Made by a program: the position numbers and the translations under genes. The notes under the pieces are model-generated. The model was not told the DNA's origin and searched no databases. It worked only from the letters and a program-made list of their open reading frames with translations. 37,851 nucleotides of DNA from a virus: positions 1 through 37,851 of the IMG/VR virus record IMGVR_UViG_3300044825_000470. The stretch is one strand, 5' to 3'. Shown one piece after another: positions 8,996 to 17,177 of the stretch. Positions within the stretch are counted from its first letter, which is position 1, and each line of letters begins with the position of its first letter.

Positions 8996-10813
8996 CTACT
9001 GGCCAAGATTTGGTAGGCCAATGCCCATGCGTGACGACAACGCGGCGAGAACCGCAGGGTCGACACCGCTCAATTCGGTAGGTGAAGCGCCAGGGGGAGC
9101 GATGATTTCGCCACCACCCATCGGGCCACCAGCCACGCCAACAGGCGGTTCCATCATCGGCGGAGCCGCCACATTGGGCGGCATCCCGCCTTCTTCTGGC
9201 ATCGGGGGCGGCGGAGCCTGGAGGAATTCTTCGGGAGACTTCACGCCAAAGCCGAACTGGAGGACATGAGCCGCCAGTCGCTGGGTGTTAATGATGCCAG
9301 CGGAGGCGAACGGGGCCATCGCATCGACCATCTGGAGTGCCATCTGTCGACGGAACGACTCATTGACGGGGGCAGTAGAGCCAGCCTCAACCTCGAAGTC
9401 GAACTGCCCAGCAATGAAGTCACGGTCGAAGGTGACCCACATGGGTTCACCATCACGTCCCACAACGCGGGCTACGGCTTCGCCGGTCATGTACTGCTGG
9501 GCCAGCGCCACGAGGCGCTCGGCCACATGGGCAATAACACCTTCGATGGTTGCCAACTTGTCGGCGGCACGGGCGTTGGCCGCGTCCTGCATGATTGCCG
9601 CTTCGGTGGCCGTGCGCCGAATCTCGGGCAGGCCACCTCGCTGGTACTCTGTAACGCCAGAGATTTGTTCGACATCAGCCTGAATCATGTTCGACTGGTT
9701 GTAGAACTCGGGAGGCGTAATGACGGCCGGGAACGGAGCGACGACATTGTTGATGTTCTCGTCAGATGCGACGGGAACCATTACGTTGTCGTAGTCAGAC
9801 TCCAGTGCCGACCGCCCGTCCGCGTCGAATGCTGACTCGCGGAACAAGTACTTGCGAGAGAACCGCTTACGGTGGTTCATCATCTGAGTACGTGTCTCGT
9901 TGAGTTCACGCTGAAGCGGCTCGATGGCCTCGAGGTCGCCAAGCGGATAGAAGTAGTCGGGCACATCGTAGTTGCGAATCATCACAAACGGGTGGCCAAA
10001 CGCATATGGCATCTTCGTGGGCTTGACGAGGAACTGCTCTCCACCTTCGGTGAACACGCTCATCGTGCCAGTCTTGAGGTCGTAGAACTCCCAGATGTCG
10101 GCGTACTGGTGCGACTCGTCCCAGGTCTTCTTGCGGTCAGGTTCGTCAACATAGCGAGACGTCGAGGACGGCGAGCAGTTCTCACGCGCGGTACGGTTGT
10201 ACCGCTTGTCTGCCTTGACTTCCTTCAGCGGTCGACGGAGGCGCTGGGCAATCCAGCGCATGTCTTGCTCGCTTGTTGCGTCTGGGTCGACAAAGATGTC
10301 GAAGGGGGACACTCTTTCCACAAAAGGACGGTCCTCACGGACGATGATAGTGGGAGTGATAAGATTATCTTCTGAAGGAGTAGAGGCATCGTCCTCAGTC
10401 GGTACTTCTTCTTCTTCAACATAGCGATAACCAACCTTCAACCACGCATGTCCAACGACAAGGAAGTCCTTGACCGCACGGCGAAACTCGGGCTTGACCT
10501 TGTAATGCTTCCACCAGTAGTTGACAACAGCCTCGGTCACGATGGCGCGAGGCGAGTCCTCTGGCTTGCGGGCGTTAACGGCAATCTTCGGGTAGTTGAC
10601 CGACACGCTGGGGCTGATGACGTTCACCGTTGCGAATGCGACGTTGACCAGCAGTCGGTCTTCATCGGTGGCGAAGTCGTAATGACGGCCACGGTACAGG
10701 TCGATGAGTCGGCGCCAGGTGTCGTCGTATCCCTCCTCACGCCGCCACCGCTTCGACTTGGCGATGTGCTGACGGTATCGGGCAAGAAGGTCAGAGTTCG
10801 ATAGGCGCGGCAC
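8996..10813 (-). CDS. portal protein
   Basis: I chose the GTG at 10813 because GGAAGG lies six bases upstream; this gives 605 residues and a 23-base overlap with the holin-like gene. A start at 10864 would add a poor N-terminal stretch inside that gene. The protein has an N-terminal helical part, a central region with VKDFLVVGHAWLKVGYRYVE and FVERVSPFDIFVDPDATS, phrases typical of the podovirus portal family, and FVMIRNYDVPDYFYPLGDLE. The C-terminal 60 residues are rich in Pro, Gly and Met. It forms the twelve-subunit ring through which DNA enters and leaves. Confidence 0.88.
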   Translation of the reverse strand: MPRLSNSDLLARYRQHIAKSKRWRREEGYDDTWRRLIDLYRGRHYDFATDEDRLLVNVAFATVNVISPSVSVNYPKIAVNARKPEDSPRAIVTEAVVNYWWKHYKVKPEFRRAVKDFLVVGHAWLKVGYRYVEEEEVPTEDDASTPSEDNLITPTIIVREDRPFVERVSPFDIFVDPDATSEQDMRWIAQRLRRPLKEVKADKRYNRTARENCSPSSTSRYVDEPDRKKTWDESHQYADIWEFYDLKTGTMSVFTEGGEQFLVKPTKMPYAFGHPFVMIRNYDVPDYFYPLGDLEAIEPLQRELNETRTQMMNHRKRFSRKYLFRESAFDADGRSALESDYDNVMVPVASDENINNVVAPFPAVITPPEFYNQSNMIQADVEQISGVTEYQRGGLPEIRRTATEAAIMQDAANARAADKLATIEGVIAHVAERLVALAQQYMTGEAVARVVGRDGEPMWVTFDRDFIAGQFDFEVEAGSTAPVNESFRRQMALQMVDAMAPFASAGIINTQRLAAHVLQFGFGVKSPEEFLQAPPPPMPEEGGMPPNVAAPPMMEPPVGVAGGPMGGGEIIAPPGASPTELSGVDPAVLAALSSRMGIGLPNLGQ

Positions 10814-10988
10814 TGCTAGCCTTCCATGCCTGGGCCAAACGAGCAATCCAGTTCCACACGGCAATCAAGCCAGCAATGCCGGCGGCCTTGAAGAACGAGA
10901 CGTCGAAGACGGCTGATGTCAACGGGCTAGCGGTAGCGCCAGCAATGAAAGTAGCAACACCACGCTTAAGTGCGTCACGGTAGTTCAC
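10791..10988 (-). CDS. holin-like small membrane protein (r1t-type)
   Basis: The protein has 65 residues. GTG at 10988 shares a base with the upstream TAG and has AAGGA seven bases upstream. The sequence MNYRDALKRGVATFIAGATA then SFFKAAGIAGLIAVWNWIARL resembles r1t-type holins of actinobacteriophages: a short basic N-terminus, a first weakly hydrophobic segment (residues 10-30), an Asp between segments and a second hydrophobic segment (residues 33-52). Holins make holes in the inner membrane and set lysis time. It sits directly after another one-segment membrane protein. The endolysin is not here but at the far end of the arm. Confidence 0.65.
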   Translation of the reverse strand: MNYRDALKRGVATFIAGATASPLTSAVFDVSFFKAAGIAGLIAVWNWIARLAQAWKASSAAPIEL

Positions 10989-11182
10989 TAGAGTCCTTCC
11001 TTCAGGTGGTAGTCGATGTGCTCGTCTAGCCGATTATCGATGTGGTCAACCTTGCCTTCAATGCGCAGAAGAACCCGCTGGTTCTCTGCGTGTTGCTGGG
11101 TATTCCGCCTGTCGAACCTGGTAAGCCCCCACATCAGTGGCCCGCCAATAACGGCAACGACAATTGGAACCCACCAGTACAT
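10988..11182 (-). CDS. one-segment membrane protein, DUF2746/holin-like
   Basis: The protein has 64 residues, with ATG at 11182 two bases after the upstream stop. It has one N-terminal membrane segment (YWWVPIVVAVIGGPLMWGL), then FDRRNTQQHAENQ and a polar helical tail with regular Leu/Ile spacing (IEGKVDHIDNRLDEHI). I recall this layout, including the RFDRRNT-x-QH phrase, from the DUF2746 membrane proteins of mycobacteriophages, which sit near lysis genes. Paired with the next gene it probably forms a two-protein holin system, or acts as a lysis-timing partner. A cytoplasmic coiled-coil tail is predicted. Confidence 0.65.
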   Translation of the reverse strand: MYWWVPIVVAVIGGPLMWGLTRFDRRNTQQHAENQRVLLRIEGKVDHIDNRLDEHIDYHLKEGL

Positions 11183-11184
11183 AA

Positions 11185-11418
11185 CTACACCCAGCGATTC
11201 CCGACTGGTTCGGCCTTGATGCCAGCCTCAGCGGCCTGGCGTTCCTGTTCGCGCTGGCGCTCACGAATGGTGGGACCGTGAAAGTCCTCCTTGCCGTGGC
11301 TAAAACCGAGACGGATACTTCCGACGTGGCACTTAAAGCAGACAGCACCACGTCGAGGCATGACCTCGAAGGTGAACGTACTGTCGCATTCTTTGCAATT
11401 GATAGAACCCATCACCAT
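11185..11418 (-). CDS. zinc-ribbon protein, 77 aa
   Basis: The ATG at 11418 has AGG four bases upstream; an ATG at 11412 is an alternative, leaving 75 residues. The first half carries two CxxC knuckles (CKEC at residues 8-11 and CFKC at 27-30), a classic one-zinc ribbon. The second half is a charged helix (RERQREQERQAAEAG). The gene lies between large terminase and the holin-like genes. Small zinc-ribbon proteins beside terminases may help packaging or bind nucleic acid, but that is a guess. I do not recognise the family. Confidence 0.65.
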   Translation of the reverse strand: MVMGSINCKECDSTFTFEVMPRRGAVCFKCHVGSIRLGFSHGKEDFHGPTIRERQREQERQAAEAGIKAEPVGNRWV

Positions 11419-11430
11419 TAAACCTGGCCG

Positions 11431-13023
11431 TTACCCACGATTTCGGACGTTGAACGCTCCGATTGGGGTGCGTTCGAAGGGTGCATCGTCGCTAATCAGG
11501 AACTTTTCGAACCAATTGAGGCTGTACTTGGGAGCAGGAGCCTCGGTTTTGTACTCGGGTAGCCAGACGTACTTGAGCATCTGCCAGCCGATAGCCAACG
11601 ACATGACCCGGTCATCGTGAGGTGAACCGTTCATGCGGCCATTTGCTTGGCGAACGAAGGTAATTAATTCCTCGATGGTCAGTTTGTCTGCCAGCCCGAT
11701 GTCGCCGTCACGGACGGCGGCGGCCAGTTCGTCTACGGCCAGTGGCTTCGTGGCTGTCGTGGTGCGCCAGCCCAGGATTTCGGTGGCCTCGGGGTTCCTC
11801 TGCTGGAGCCTGCGTGTGCGGTAGATGTTCTTGTAGCCGTACCGCTGGAGTGCCTTGAGGGTGGTGAGGCCGTGGTTGTTGTTCTCGACACCAAGCAGTG
11901 CCCCGTTATACCAATAGCCAATCTCGGCTAGCAGGTCACCAAACAGGTCTGGCTCGATGTGGCCATGCCAGTGAGCCACCACCTGGTGGTTCCTGGCATC
12001 AATTACATGAGCCGATGAGTAGTCGCCGTGAGCCAAGCCTTCGGCAACGTCGGCTCCGACGACGTAAACTCCTTCGTAGTCTGGCTCTGTCCAAACAGAA
12101 AACTCCCCATCCTGGGTTTCACGAAATTCGATATTCTTTCGGGAGAGGACATGTACATAACCCCGCCGAGGCTCTTGAACTTCCAGTTCGCGTAGAGCGT
12201 CCACATCGAAAACAGGATTACCCGACTTGATGAACGCTTCTTCAGGACTGCGTGGATACTCTTGATGCAACTGCCAAGAAGGCATAGTGCGCTGTTTAAC
12301 CTCATACCAATCATTGTCGCGGTCTCCTGCTGACCAGGGCCAAAAGATTCCCTTGAAGTTGTTGGTTCCAGTTTGGGAACCCACCCACAAATGATGAAAG
12401 AAGTTACCCGACCCGTTGGCTGTCGACAGACAGATGACCCGACCGCCGACATCGGCAATCGGCTCGATGGAAGCCCAGGCTTCCTCGCTGTTCGGCAAGA
12501 AGGCCATCTCGTCGACAATGACGAGGTACACGGATTCACCACGAGCGGGGTCATTGCCTGAGGGCAGTGACTCAATGGCCGATTCATTGGCGAATGTCAT
12601 CTTCAACTGATTGTCGGAGGTCAACTGTGGGCCACGCTGTTTCATCCACTGGGGTAGGAACTTGTAGCCATACTTTGACTTCTGGAGCAACTTGGCCGCT
12701 TCGCGCTCTGTGCGCGAAAGCATGACGATAAATCTGTCCTGCCAGAAGAATGCTAGCCAAAATGCGTAGGCGGCCGCCAGTGTAGAGAATCCAATCTGTC
12801 GTGCCTTGAGCACGACGCTGTAGCGATTGGACATCCATGCCCTGATGGTTTCCAACTGCGCTTCACGCAGTTCGAACATAATGCGCCCGCGCTCTGGGTG
12901 CTTGATAGCCCAGTGGTTCTCGCAGAAGTAGGCAAAGGCGTCGACAAGTTCGTCGATGCTGGCATCAGACGGGCCTCGGCAGGCCCGCCATTCCCGCTCG
13001 TTGAGCAGTTCTGTTAGTTCCAT
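11431..13023 (-). CDS. terL: terminase large subunit
   Basis: I chose ATG at 13023, two bases after the upstream stop, giving 530 residues; the longer frame to 13125 would lie inside the repeat-protein gene. The ATPase half has an atypical Walker A (KARQIGFS, residues 73-80), Walker B (LVIVDE, 167-172) with catalytic Glu172, and a coupling motif (STANG, 200-204). The nuclease half has Asp325 (VGAD), Glu380 (GVEN) and Asp470/471 (HDDRV), as in the RNase H-like terminase nuclease. It drives DNA into the capsid through the portal and cuts the concatemer. The ribosome site is weak, so translation may be coupled to the gene before it. Confidence 0.93.
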   Translation of the reverse strand: MELTELLNEREWRACRGPSDASIDELVDAFAYFCENHWAIKHPERGRIMFELREAQLETIRAWMSNRYSVVLKARQIGFSTLAAAYAFWLAFFWQDRFIVMLSRTEREAAKLLQKSKYGYKFLPQWMKQRGPQLTSDNQLKMTFANESAIESLPSGNDPARGESVYLVIVDEMAFLPNSEEAWASIEPIADVGGRVICLSTANGSGNFFHHLWVGSQTGTNNFKGIFWPWSAGDRDNDWYEVKQRTMPSWQLHQEYPRSPEEAFIKSGNPVFDVDALRELEVQEPRRGYVHVLSRKNIEFRETQDGEFSVWTEPDYEGVYVVGADVAEGLAHGDYSSAHVIDARNHQVVAHWHGHIEPDLFGDLLAEIGYWYNGALLGVENNNHGLTTLKALQRYGYKNIYRTRRLQQRNPEATEILGWRTTTATKPLAVDELAAAVRDGDIGLADKLTIEELITFVRQANGRMNGSPHDDRVMSLAIGWQMLKYVWLPEYKTEAPAPKYSLNWFEKFLISDDAPFERTPIGAFNVRNRG

Positions 13024-13025
13024 GA

Positions 13026-13910
13026 TTATCTCTTGGAGGAGTAGTTGACTTTCCTGCGGAAACCTGGGCCATGAACTGGACGCATTCTGATAACGCGGTC
13101 CATGTATTCTCCCGCATTCTTCCATAGCGCAACATCAAGTGAGCCTGCGCCACCACTTGCTGTAACGCGGATGTGAATATGATTGCGGATTGCAGTCTGG
13201 CTGCTTGAACCAGCGCCTGTGGCCCCACGCAAATGCGTGTGCAACCCAACGGCAACAGCGGAACCAAGTCCACTGGCTGTCGATGTACGAGGTCGCGTGG
13301 TGAACCCACTGGCAGAATCGCCAGCCGTAGCCCCACCAGCACCAGTCGCAGTCTTGAATACAAACTTGATGCCACTAGCAGACGATGTGCCAGTACCAGA
13401 CCCAGATGCTGTCTTGATAACAGTCTTGAAACCAAACGCCGCGTCCGTGCCGCTACCATCACCTGTGGCTGTACGGATGCTGGTCTTGTAGCCGCTAGCA
13501 GATTGTGTTCCTTGGCCGTCGCCTGTTGCGGTACGCAACTGGGCGGACGCGCCATACGAATCAGAACCACCAGTGCCAGAACCAGTAGCCAGACGACACG
13601 GAATCAACTTGCCAATAGCAATGTCACCTGCGGTAGCCCCACCAGAGCCGCTAGCAGTTTTGAAATGGTCGGTGGAACCGTCTGCTGTTTGTGTTCCTGT
13701 TCCTGAACCTGTGGCTGTGCGCAGACGAACAACTAATGCTGTTGCGGTTTGTGTTCCAGTTCCGTCGCCTGTTGCTGTTCTGAGTTGGACGCGAACGCCA
13801 GTGGCGCTATCTGTTCCAGTTCCGCTACCAGTTGCGGTACGCAACGGATACCCCTCGTATGTGTACGAGGAGTTTTCATATAGGTCCGTTGAATCGTACA
13901 GCGCCGCCAT
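13026..13910 (-). CDS. 20-residue tandem repeat protein, probable structural
   Basis: The protein has 294 residues. ATG at 13910 has AGGAGG four bases upstream. After 22 residues it is built from about twelve repeats of 20 residues, consensus (L/I/F)(R/K)TATGSGTGTQSATG plus four variable residues, where the last four often hold an aliphatic or aromatic residue. A few copies are longer (ATAGD versions) and the last two degenerate to HLRGATGAG and HIRVTASGG. The tail is basic (KVNYSSKR). The regular spacing suggests a beta-solenoid or fibre, with each repeat one coil. Its place between large terminase and the oxygenases is unusual. I do not recognise the family; a virion decoration or fibre protein is the most likely role. 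Confidence 0.7.
   Translation of the reverse strand: MAALYDSTDLYENSSYTYEGYPLRTATGSGTGTDSATGVRVQLRTATGDGTGTQTATALVVRLRTATGSGTGTQTADGSTDHFKTASGSGGATAGDIAIGKLIPCRLATGSGTGGSDSYGASAQLRTATGDGQGTQSASGYKTSIRTATGDGSGTDAAFGFKTVIKTASGSGTGTSSASGIKFVFKTATGAGGATAGDSASGFTTRPRTSTASGLGSAVAVGLHTHLRGATGAGSSSQTAIRNHIHIRVTASGGAGSLDVALWKNAGEYMDRVIRMRPVHGPGFRRKVNYSSKR
13120..13844. repeat. 60-bp coding tandem repeats
   Basis: Roughly twelve imperfect copies of a 60-base unit encode the 20-residue repeats of the gene at 13026-13910. The copies differ at many third positions while the amino-acid pattern is kept, which points to old duplication under selection for the protein. The copies holding ATAGD differ in length. 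Confidence 0.75.
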
Positions 13911-13918
13911 TATTCCTC

Positions 13919-14560
13919 CTACTTGAAAGGTGGCCCAGAAATCCAGGCAACCAAACTATATCTAGTTCCTTGCGTTACGGGCTTAACGCGGTGAAGAGTA
14001 TAGGAAGGGAAGAAAGTAGCCATGCCCTTGCTTTTGCGCACAGTTTCATCTTTCCTGCCAAACTTCAGTTGAAGTTCTCCGCCCTTGTACTCAGAAGGGT
14101 CGTTGAGTTGAAGTGAGAGCGACAACTTGCGTGTCGCCGTAAGAAACCCTCGGTCGACATGCCAATCGTAATGCTGGCCAGGCGCAGAGTATTTCGTAAA
14201 CTGAAGACCCTGTTCCATGCCAGTTAAATCAAACTTAAAGAATTGGCTATTGATAGCATTAATAGAATCTGTCAAACGAGCAAAAATCCAATTCGTCAAA
14301 TCATTAGGAAACAAAAACTGCACATAAGAATTTCTGTTCTTGTCCGACTGAACCGCCCCATATGTCGAAGCCTTGATGAGTTCCGTTTCATTGCCAATTC
14401 TAATAATTGCATCAAGTTCCTCGGGGGTAAACACGTTCTCTTGCCACGCCCAATTTTCAACATGGTCAATTGCTAGGGGCCACGCGCCACCACCCTTGGT
14501 GGGGTCTGGCTTGGCTGGCAAATTCAAACTAATTTCTGGTTTCTTAATTGAGCGAGCCAC
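13919..14560 (-). CDS. 2OG-Fe(II) oxygenase, PKHD-type hydroxylase-like
   Basis: The protein has 213 residues. GTG at 14560 has AAAGG seven bases upstream and lies inside the end of the preceding oxygenase gene (17-base overlap). Iron ligands are visible as HVD (His134, Asp136) and His190 in YTLHRVKPV; Arg200 (GTRYSLVAW) would bind 2-oxoglutarate. GGELQLKFG fits the double-stranded beta helix. It resembles the PKHD/prolyl 4-hydroxylase group, common in aquatic phages. Such enzymes use O2 and 2-oxoglutarate to hydroxylate proteins or nucleic acids. The substrate is unknown; nearby tail or repeat proteins are possible targets. Confidence 0.85.
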   Translation of the reverse strand: MARSIKKPEISLNLPAKPDPTKGGGAWPLAIDHVENWAWQENVFTPEELDAIIRIGNETELIKASTYGAVQSDKNRNSYVQFLFPNDLTNWIFARLTDSINAINSQFFKFDLTGMEQGLQFTKYSAPGQHYDWHVDRGFLTATRKLSLSLQLNDPSEYKGGELQLKFGRKDETVRKSKGMATFFPSYTLHRVKPVTQGTRYSLVAWISGPPFK

Positions 14561-15155
14561 TGAAATCCTTTGGTACGAAATGGAAAAAAACTAAATCAGC
14601 CGCACCAACGCTAGCGGTTGGGCGGTAATGCCAAGCATTGGTCCCAGAATAACAAACAGCGTCATTCGGATTCAATAAGCAACTGGACCAATCAACAGAA
14701 TCAATGACGCTCTTGATTTCTTTCTTAGTTGCAGGATGCGGAACTTCAATCTTGGCTACATCATCATCCGACATCTGGGGTCCGATATTAATCGGCCACG
14801 GCTTCGATGAATCCTGCCGAATCAAATAATCAATCGTGTAACGACACTGGGGGCGGTCGACGTGCAACGGGCACTTGCCGCCCTTATCATACATCGACAA
14901 AAAAGAGTAAGAAGGTTTAACTTCAACGCCGAATATCTCACTGGCATACTCTTTGAGTTGATGATGAATGCTGACAAAAAAAGGAAGATTATGAGCGTAC
15001 CTGCGCCCAAATTTCCCTGGACCATCCTGTTCTCTGCGGTCTGCCGACAAAGGGAACATCGGAACAAATTCGTTTACATAACGAACAATTGTTGAATGAG
15101 TTTCCTTGTCGAACAGTTCTCGCATTACCAACGGAATGTCGGTGTACGGCTTCAC
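14544..15155 (-). CDS. 2OG-Fe(II) oxygenase family protein, second copy type
   Basis: The protein has 203 residues with ATG at 15155. Probable iron ligands are His98 and Asp100 (PLHVD) and His176 (NAWHYRP). SFLSMYDKGGKCPLHVD followed by a CRYTIDYLI strand is typical of the fold, and NPNDAVCYSGTNAWHYR matches the C-terminal iron-binding strand. It is only distantly like its neighbour, so it is not a recent duplicate. I cannot see the 2-oxoglutarate-binding Arg for certain (Arg178 is a candidate). The two genes overlap and are surely co-expressed with the tail and packaging genes. The substrate is unknown. Confidence 0.75.
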   Translation of the reverse strand: MKPYTDIPLVMRELFDKETHSTIVRYVNEFVPMFPLSADRREQDGPGKFGRRYAHNLPFFVSIHHQLKEYASEIFGVEVKPSYSFLSMYDKGGKCPLHVDRPQCRYTIDYLIRQDSSKPWPINIGPQMSDDDVAKIEVPHPATKKEIKSVIDSVDWSSCLLNPNDAVCYSGTNAWHYRPTASVGAADLVFFHFVPKDFSGSLN

Positions 15156-15163
15156 TGTGTTCC

Positions 15164-15544
15164 TTACTCTTGGGGTTCTTGGTTAAAAACCTCTACCCAT
15201 TGTAGCACGGACTCATCCCACTTGTACTCTTTTTCATCCTGCGGATGAGGAACTGGGGGTTGCCAGTCGTAGTTGGCGTCCAATGTCCATGACGGGTACG
15301 GCGGGTTCGGGTTGTAGAAAACGTTTGCGTCGGGACTGTATGCGTCACCGATGCCCGCATACTTTTTGCGGAAGTTGCCGTTGTATGAGGTTTGCGCCCA
15401 GTTAGTGTCGGGGCCGAAGATGTTGCGGCAGACTTGGATGCCGAGTGTTTCTTGTTCGACACCGTTTTCGTCAAGTAGGTCGGCGTTAGAGATGACGACG
15501 ATTTGGGTGACGGTGTTGTTGTTGAGTTGTGCGAAGTGTGCCAT
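15164..15544 (-). CDS. conserved aquatic-phage protein of unknown function, 126 aa
   Basis: ATG at 15544 overlaps the TAA of the glycine-rich gene (TAATG), so I use it instead of a start four residues upstream. The protein starts MAHFAQLNNNTVTQIVVISN and contains TSYNGNFRKKYAGIGDAY, then PYPSWTLD and a W-x-PP-x-P turn. I recognise this set of phrases from a family found next to tail-fibre genes in many marine phages, often cyanophages and pelagiphages. Its job is unknown; it is likely to be linked to fibre assembly or to the virion. It is of normal length for the family. Confidence 0.75.
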   Translation of the reverse strand: MAHFAQLNNNTVTQIVVISNADLLDENGVEQETLGIQVCRNIFGPDTNWAQTSYNGNFRKKYAGIGDAYSPDANVFYNPNPPYPSWTLDANYDWQPPVPHPQDEKEYKWDESVLQWVEVFNQEPQE

Positions 15545-16533
15545 TAGGTCAACCACCTGATGATGACGCGACCAGAACCACCTGCGTAACCTGCGGGAGC
15601 AAGGTTAGCATTCACACCACCACCGCCACCACCTGTGTTCGCTGTCCCAGCAGAACCAGCAACGGGGCCGCCACTAGGTGTGGGGCGGCTAGCAGTACCT
15701 GACCCGCCACCACCAGTTCCGCCAGGAACAGCACCAGCGGGCCGACTGGCGTCCGAACCACCGCCGCCACCACCATAGGTGGCTGGTGTTCCTGTAATCG
15801 TTGTTGTTGCTCCGTTGCCACCTGGCGCACCTGGCCCGCCAACAGCACCAGCACCACCACCGCCACCACCTTGATTCGATGGGGGGCTTGCTACTGCGTT
15901 TGCTCCTGCGTTTCCTTGTAACGGGGACGGGTTTCCCTCATTTCCTGCGCCACCCGTTCCCAAAGTTTCTGTTGGGCTTCCTCCATCGGGAGTGACTCGT
16001 GTGCCAGCCCCACCACCGCCAGAACCGCCTTTGGTGCCGTTTAGAAAACTGTTGCCGCTTGTTCTTCCGCCGCCACCGCCGCCCCCAGTTGACTGGATGG
16101 GGCCGAACATAGAATCTGAACCAGCCGTACCGCGCCCTGGTGCTGGTGCAACTGCACCGCCAGCACCACCTCCACCAATAGTTACGGTGTACGGGCCAGG
16201 TGTTACACCCGTAAGTGTTCCTTCACGATACCCGCCAGCACCACCACCGCCACCTTCGTGGGGGCCAGTAGTTACTCCCGTAGAAGGGGCAATAGTTGTG
16301 CTTCGACCGTAACCGCCGCCACCGCCGCCTGCAACAACCACATACTCAATAAAGTTCGGGCCACCCGAAACAGTCACAGTTGCAGACGCAGTAAAACTCA
16401 CACCAGAATACGCACCAGTAGTAAACGGTGAACCAGCAGGAGCAGGCGACCAAGTAACAGTAATCGGCTGCCCACGACCCGTAAACCCGTAGCCACGAGC
16501 CGCCGCGTTCGCCCTCGTACCAATATTCGGCAT
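15544..16533 (-). CDS. glycine-rich tail fibre / receptor-binding protein
   Basis: I place the start at ATG 16533, ten bases after the upstream stop and with AGGA eight bases upstream; this gives 329 residues (MPNIGTRANAAARGYGF). A beta-type N-terminal part (residues 20-70, GQPITVTWSPAPAG) leads to EYVVVAGGGGGG, the hallmark opening of the glycine-rich domain of phage tail proteins. About 230 residues then consist mostly of Gly, Ala, Ser, Thr and Pro with many runs of Gly, and the protein ends GSGRVIIRWLT. Such domains fold as packed polyglycine helices with variable loops that bind the receptor. It probably decides host range. Confidence 0.8.
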   Translation of the reverse strand: MPNIGTRANAAARGYGFTGRGQPITVTWSPAPAGSPFTTGAYSGVSFTASATVTVSGGPNFIEYVVVAGGGGGGYGRSTTIAPSTGVTTGPHEGGGGGAGGYREGTLTGVTPGPYTVTIGGGGAGGAVAPAPGRGTAGSDSMFGPIQSTGGGGGGGRTSGNSFLNGTKGGSGGGGAGTRVTPDGGSPTETLGTGGAGNEGNPSPLQGNAGANAVASPPSNQGGGGGGAGAVGGPGAPGGNGATTTITGTPATYGGGGGGSDASRPAGAVPGGTGGGGSGTASRPTPSGGPVAGSAGTANTGGGGGGVNANLAPAGYAGGSGRVIIRWLT

Positions 16534-16543
16534 AAGTGAAATC

Positions 16544-17164
16544 CTACTTGAACTGAGTCTGAGAAGCGAACACCGTGTACGTCGGAGTAGCCGCAGTCTT
16601 GACAATCACATAGGTGTACACGTCGATAGCCGACGCATTACCAGCCGTAGGAGCCGTACCACCCTGCCACTTCGGGGTGACGGTTGAACCGTCTACCTGG
16701 AACGTACTGGGATAGTACGCGGTCGTACCGTTCGTATTCGCCCATACAACCGTAATCGAATCACCCACCGCAAGCAGGCTAGAAAGAGTGGTGGAACCGT
16801 CGCCACGCACATTCACCGTATGGTTCGCCGTAGCGTTACTCGTGTAATACCAAATACTGGCGGTCTTAACATCGAAGTTAATTGTGCCAGTAGCCGCGCT
16901 GGCAACAATATTCCAGTTCTCTTCCAACTGGTCAACAACAGCCGCTGTTAACGAACCATTCGTAATTGTCGAAGCATCAAGATTCCGCAACTTGTAATCA
17001 ATTGTGGTGGTTACAGCAGAGTTATTGACACCAACCTTAGCCTGGAGGGCCTCAATAGCATCATTGGCGTCAGCATGCTGACCAGCATGTGACGGGCTAT
17101 TAAGCGAGTCCCCCGATGTGGGGTTTGTCAACGCATCTAGCGATGTGGGAAAATTGGTTGCCAC
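16544..17164 (-). CDS. tail fibre-like protein, 206 aa
   Basis: GTG at 17164 has AGGAG five bases upstream. The N-terminus has SPSHAGQHADANDAIEALQA, a phrase I know from the start of fibre proteins in many actinobacterial and aquatic phages, where a short coiled coil leads to a beta domain. The C-terminal two thirds are rich in Thr, Ser, Val and Tyr and are predicted beta. With the glycine-rich protein it probably forms the fibre: this one as shaft or adaptor and the next one as tip. Whether it is a trimer cannot be seen. Confidence 0.72.
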   Translation of the reverse strand: MATNFPTSLDALTNPTSGDSLNSPSHAGQHADANDAIEALQAKVGVNNSAVTTTIDYKLRNLDASTITNGSLTAAVVDQLEENWNIVASAATGTINFDVKTASIWYYTSNATANHTVNVRGDGSTTLSSLLAVGDSITVVWANTNGTTAYYPSTFQVDGSTVTPKWQGGTAPTAGNASAIDVYTYVIVKTAATPTYTVFASQTQFK

Positions 17165-17177
17165 TTAAACTCCTAAA

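Noticed and set aside
13120-13844. Regular 60-bp repeats that could be read as a CRISPR array
   Set aside because: The repeats are contiguous, without unique spacers, and fit a continuous coding frame; no cas genes lie nearby.
15992-16312. A 106-residue Pro-rich frame on the plus strand
   Set aside because: It is the antisense of the Gly-rich gene (Gly codons reversed read as Pro).
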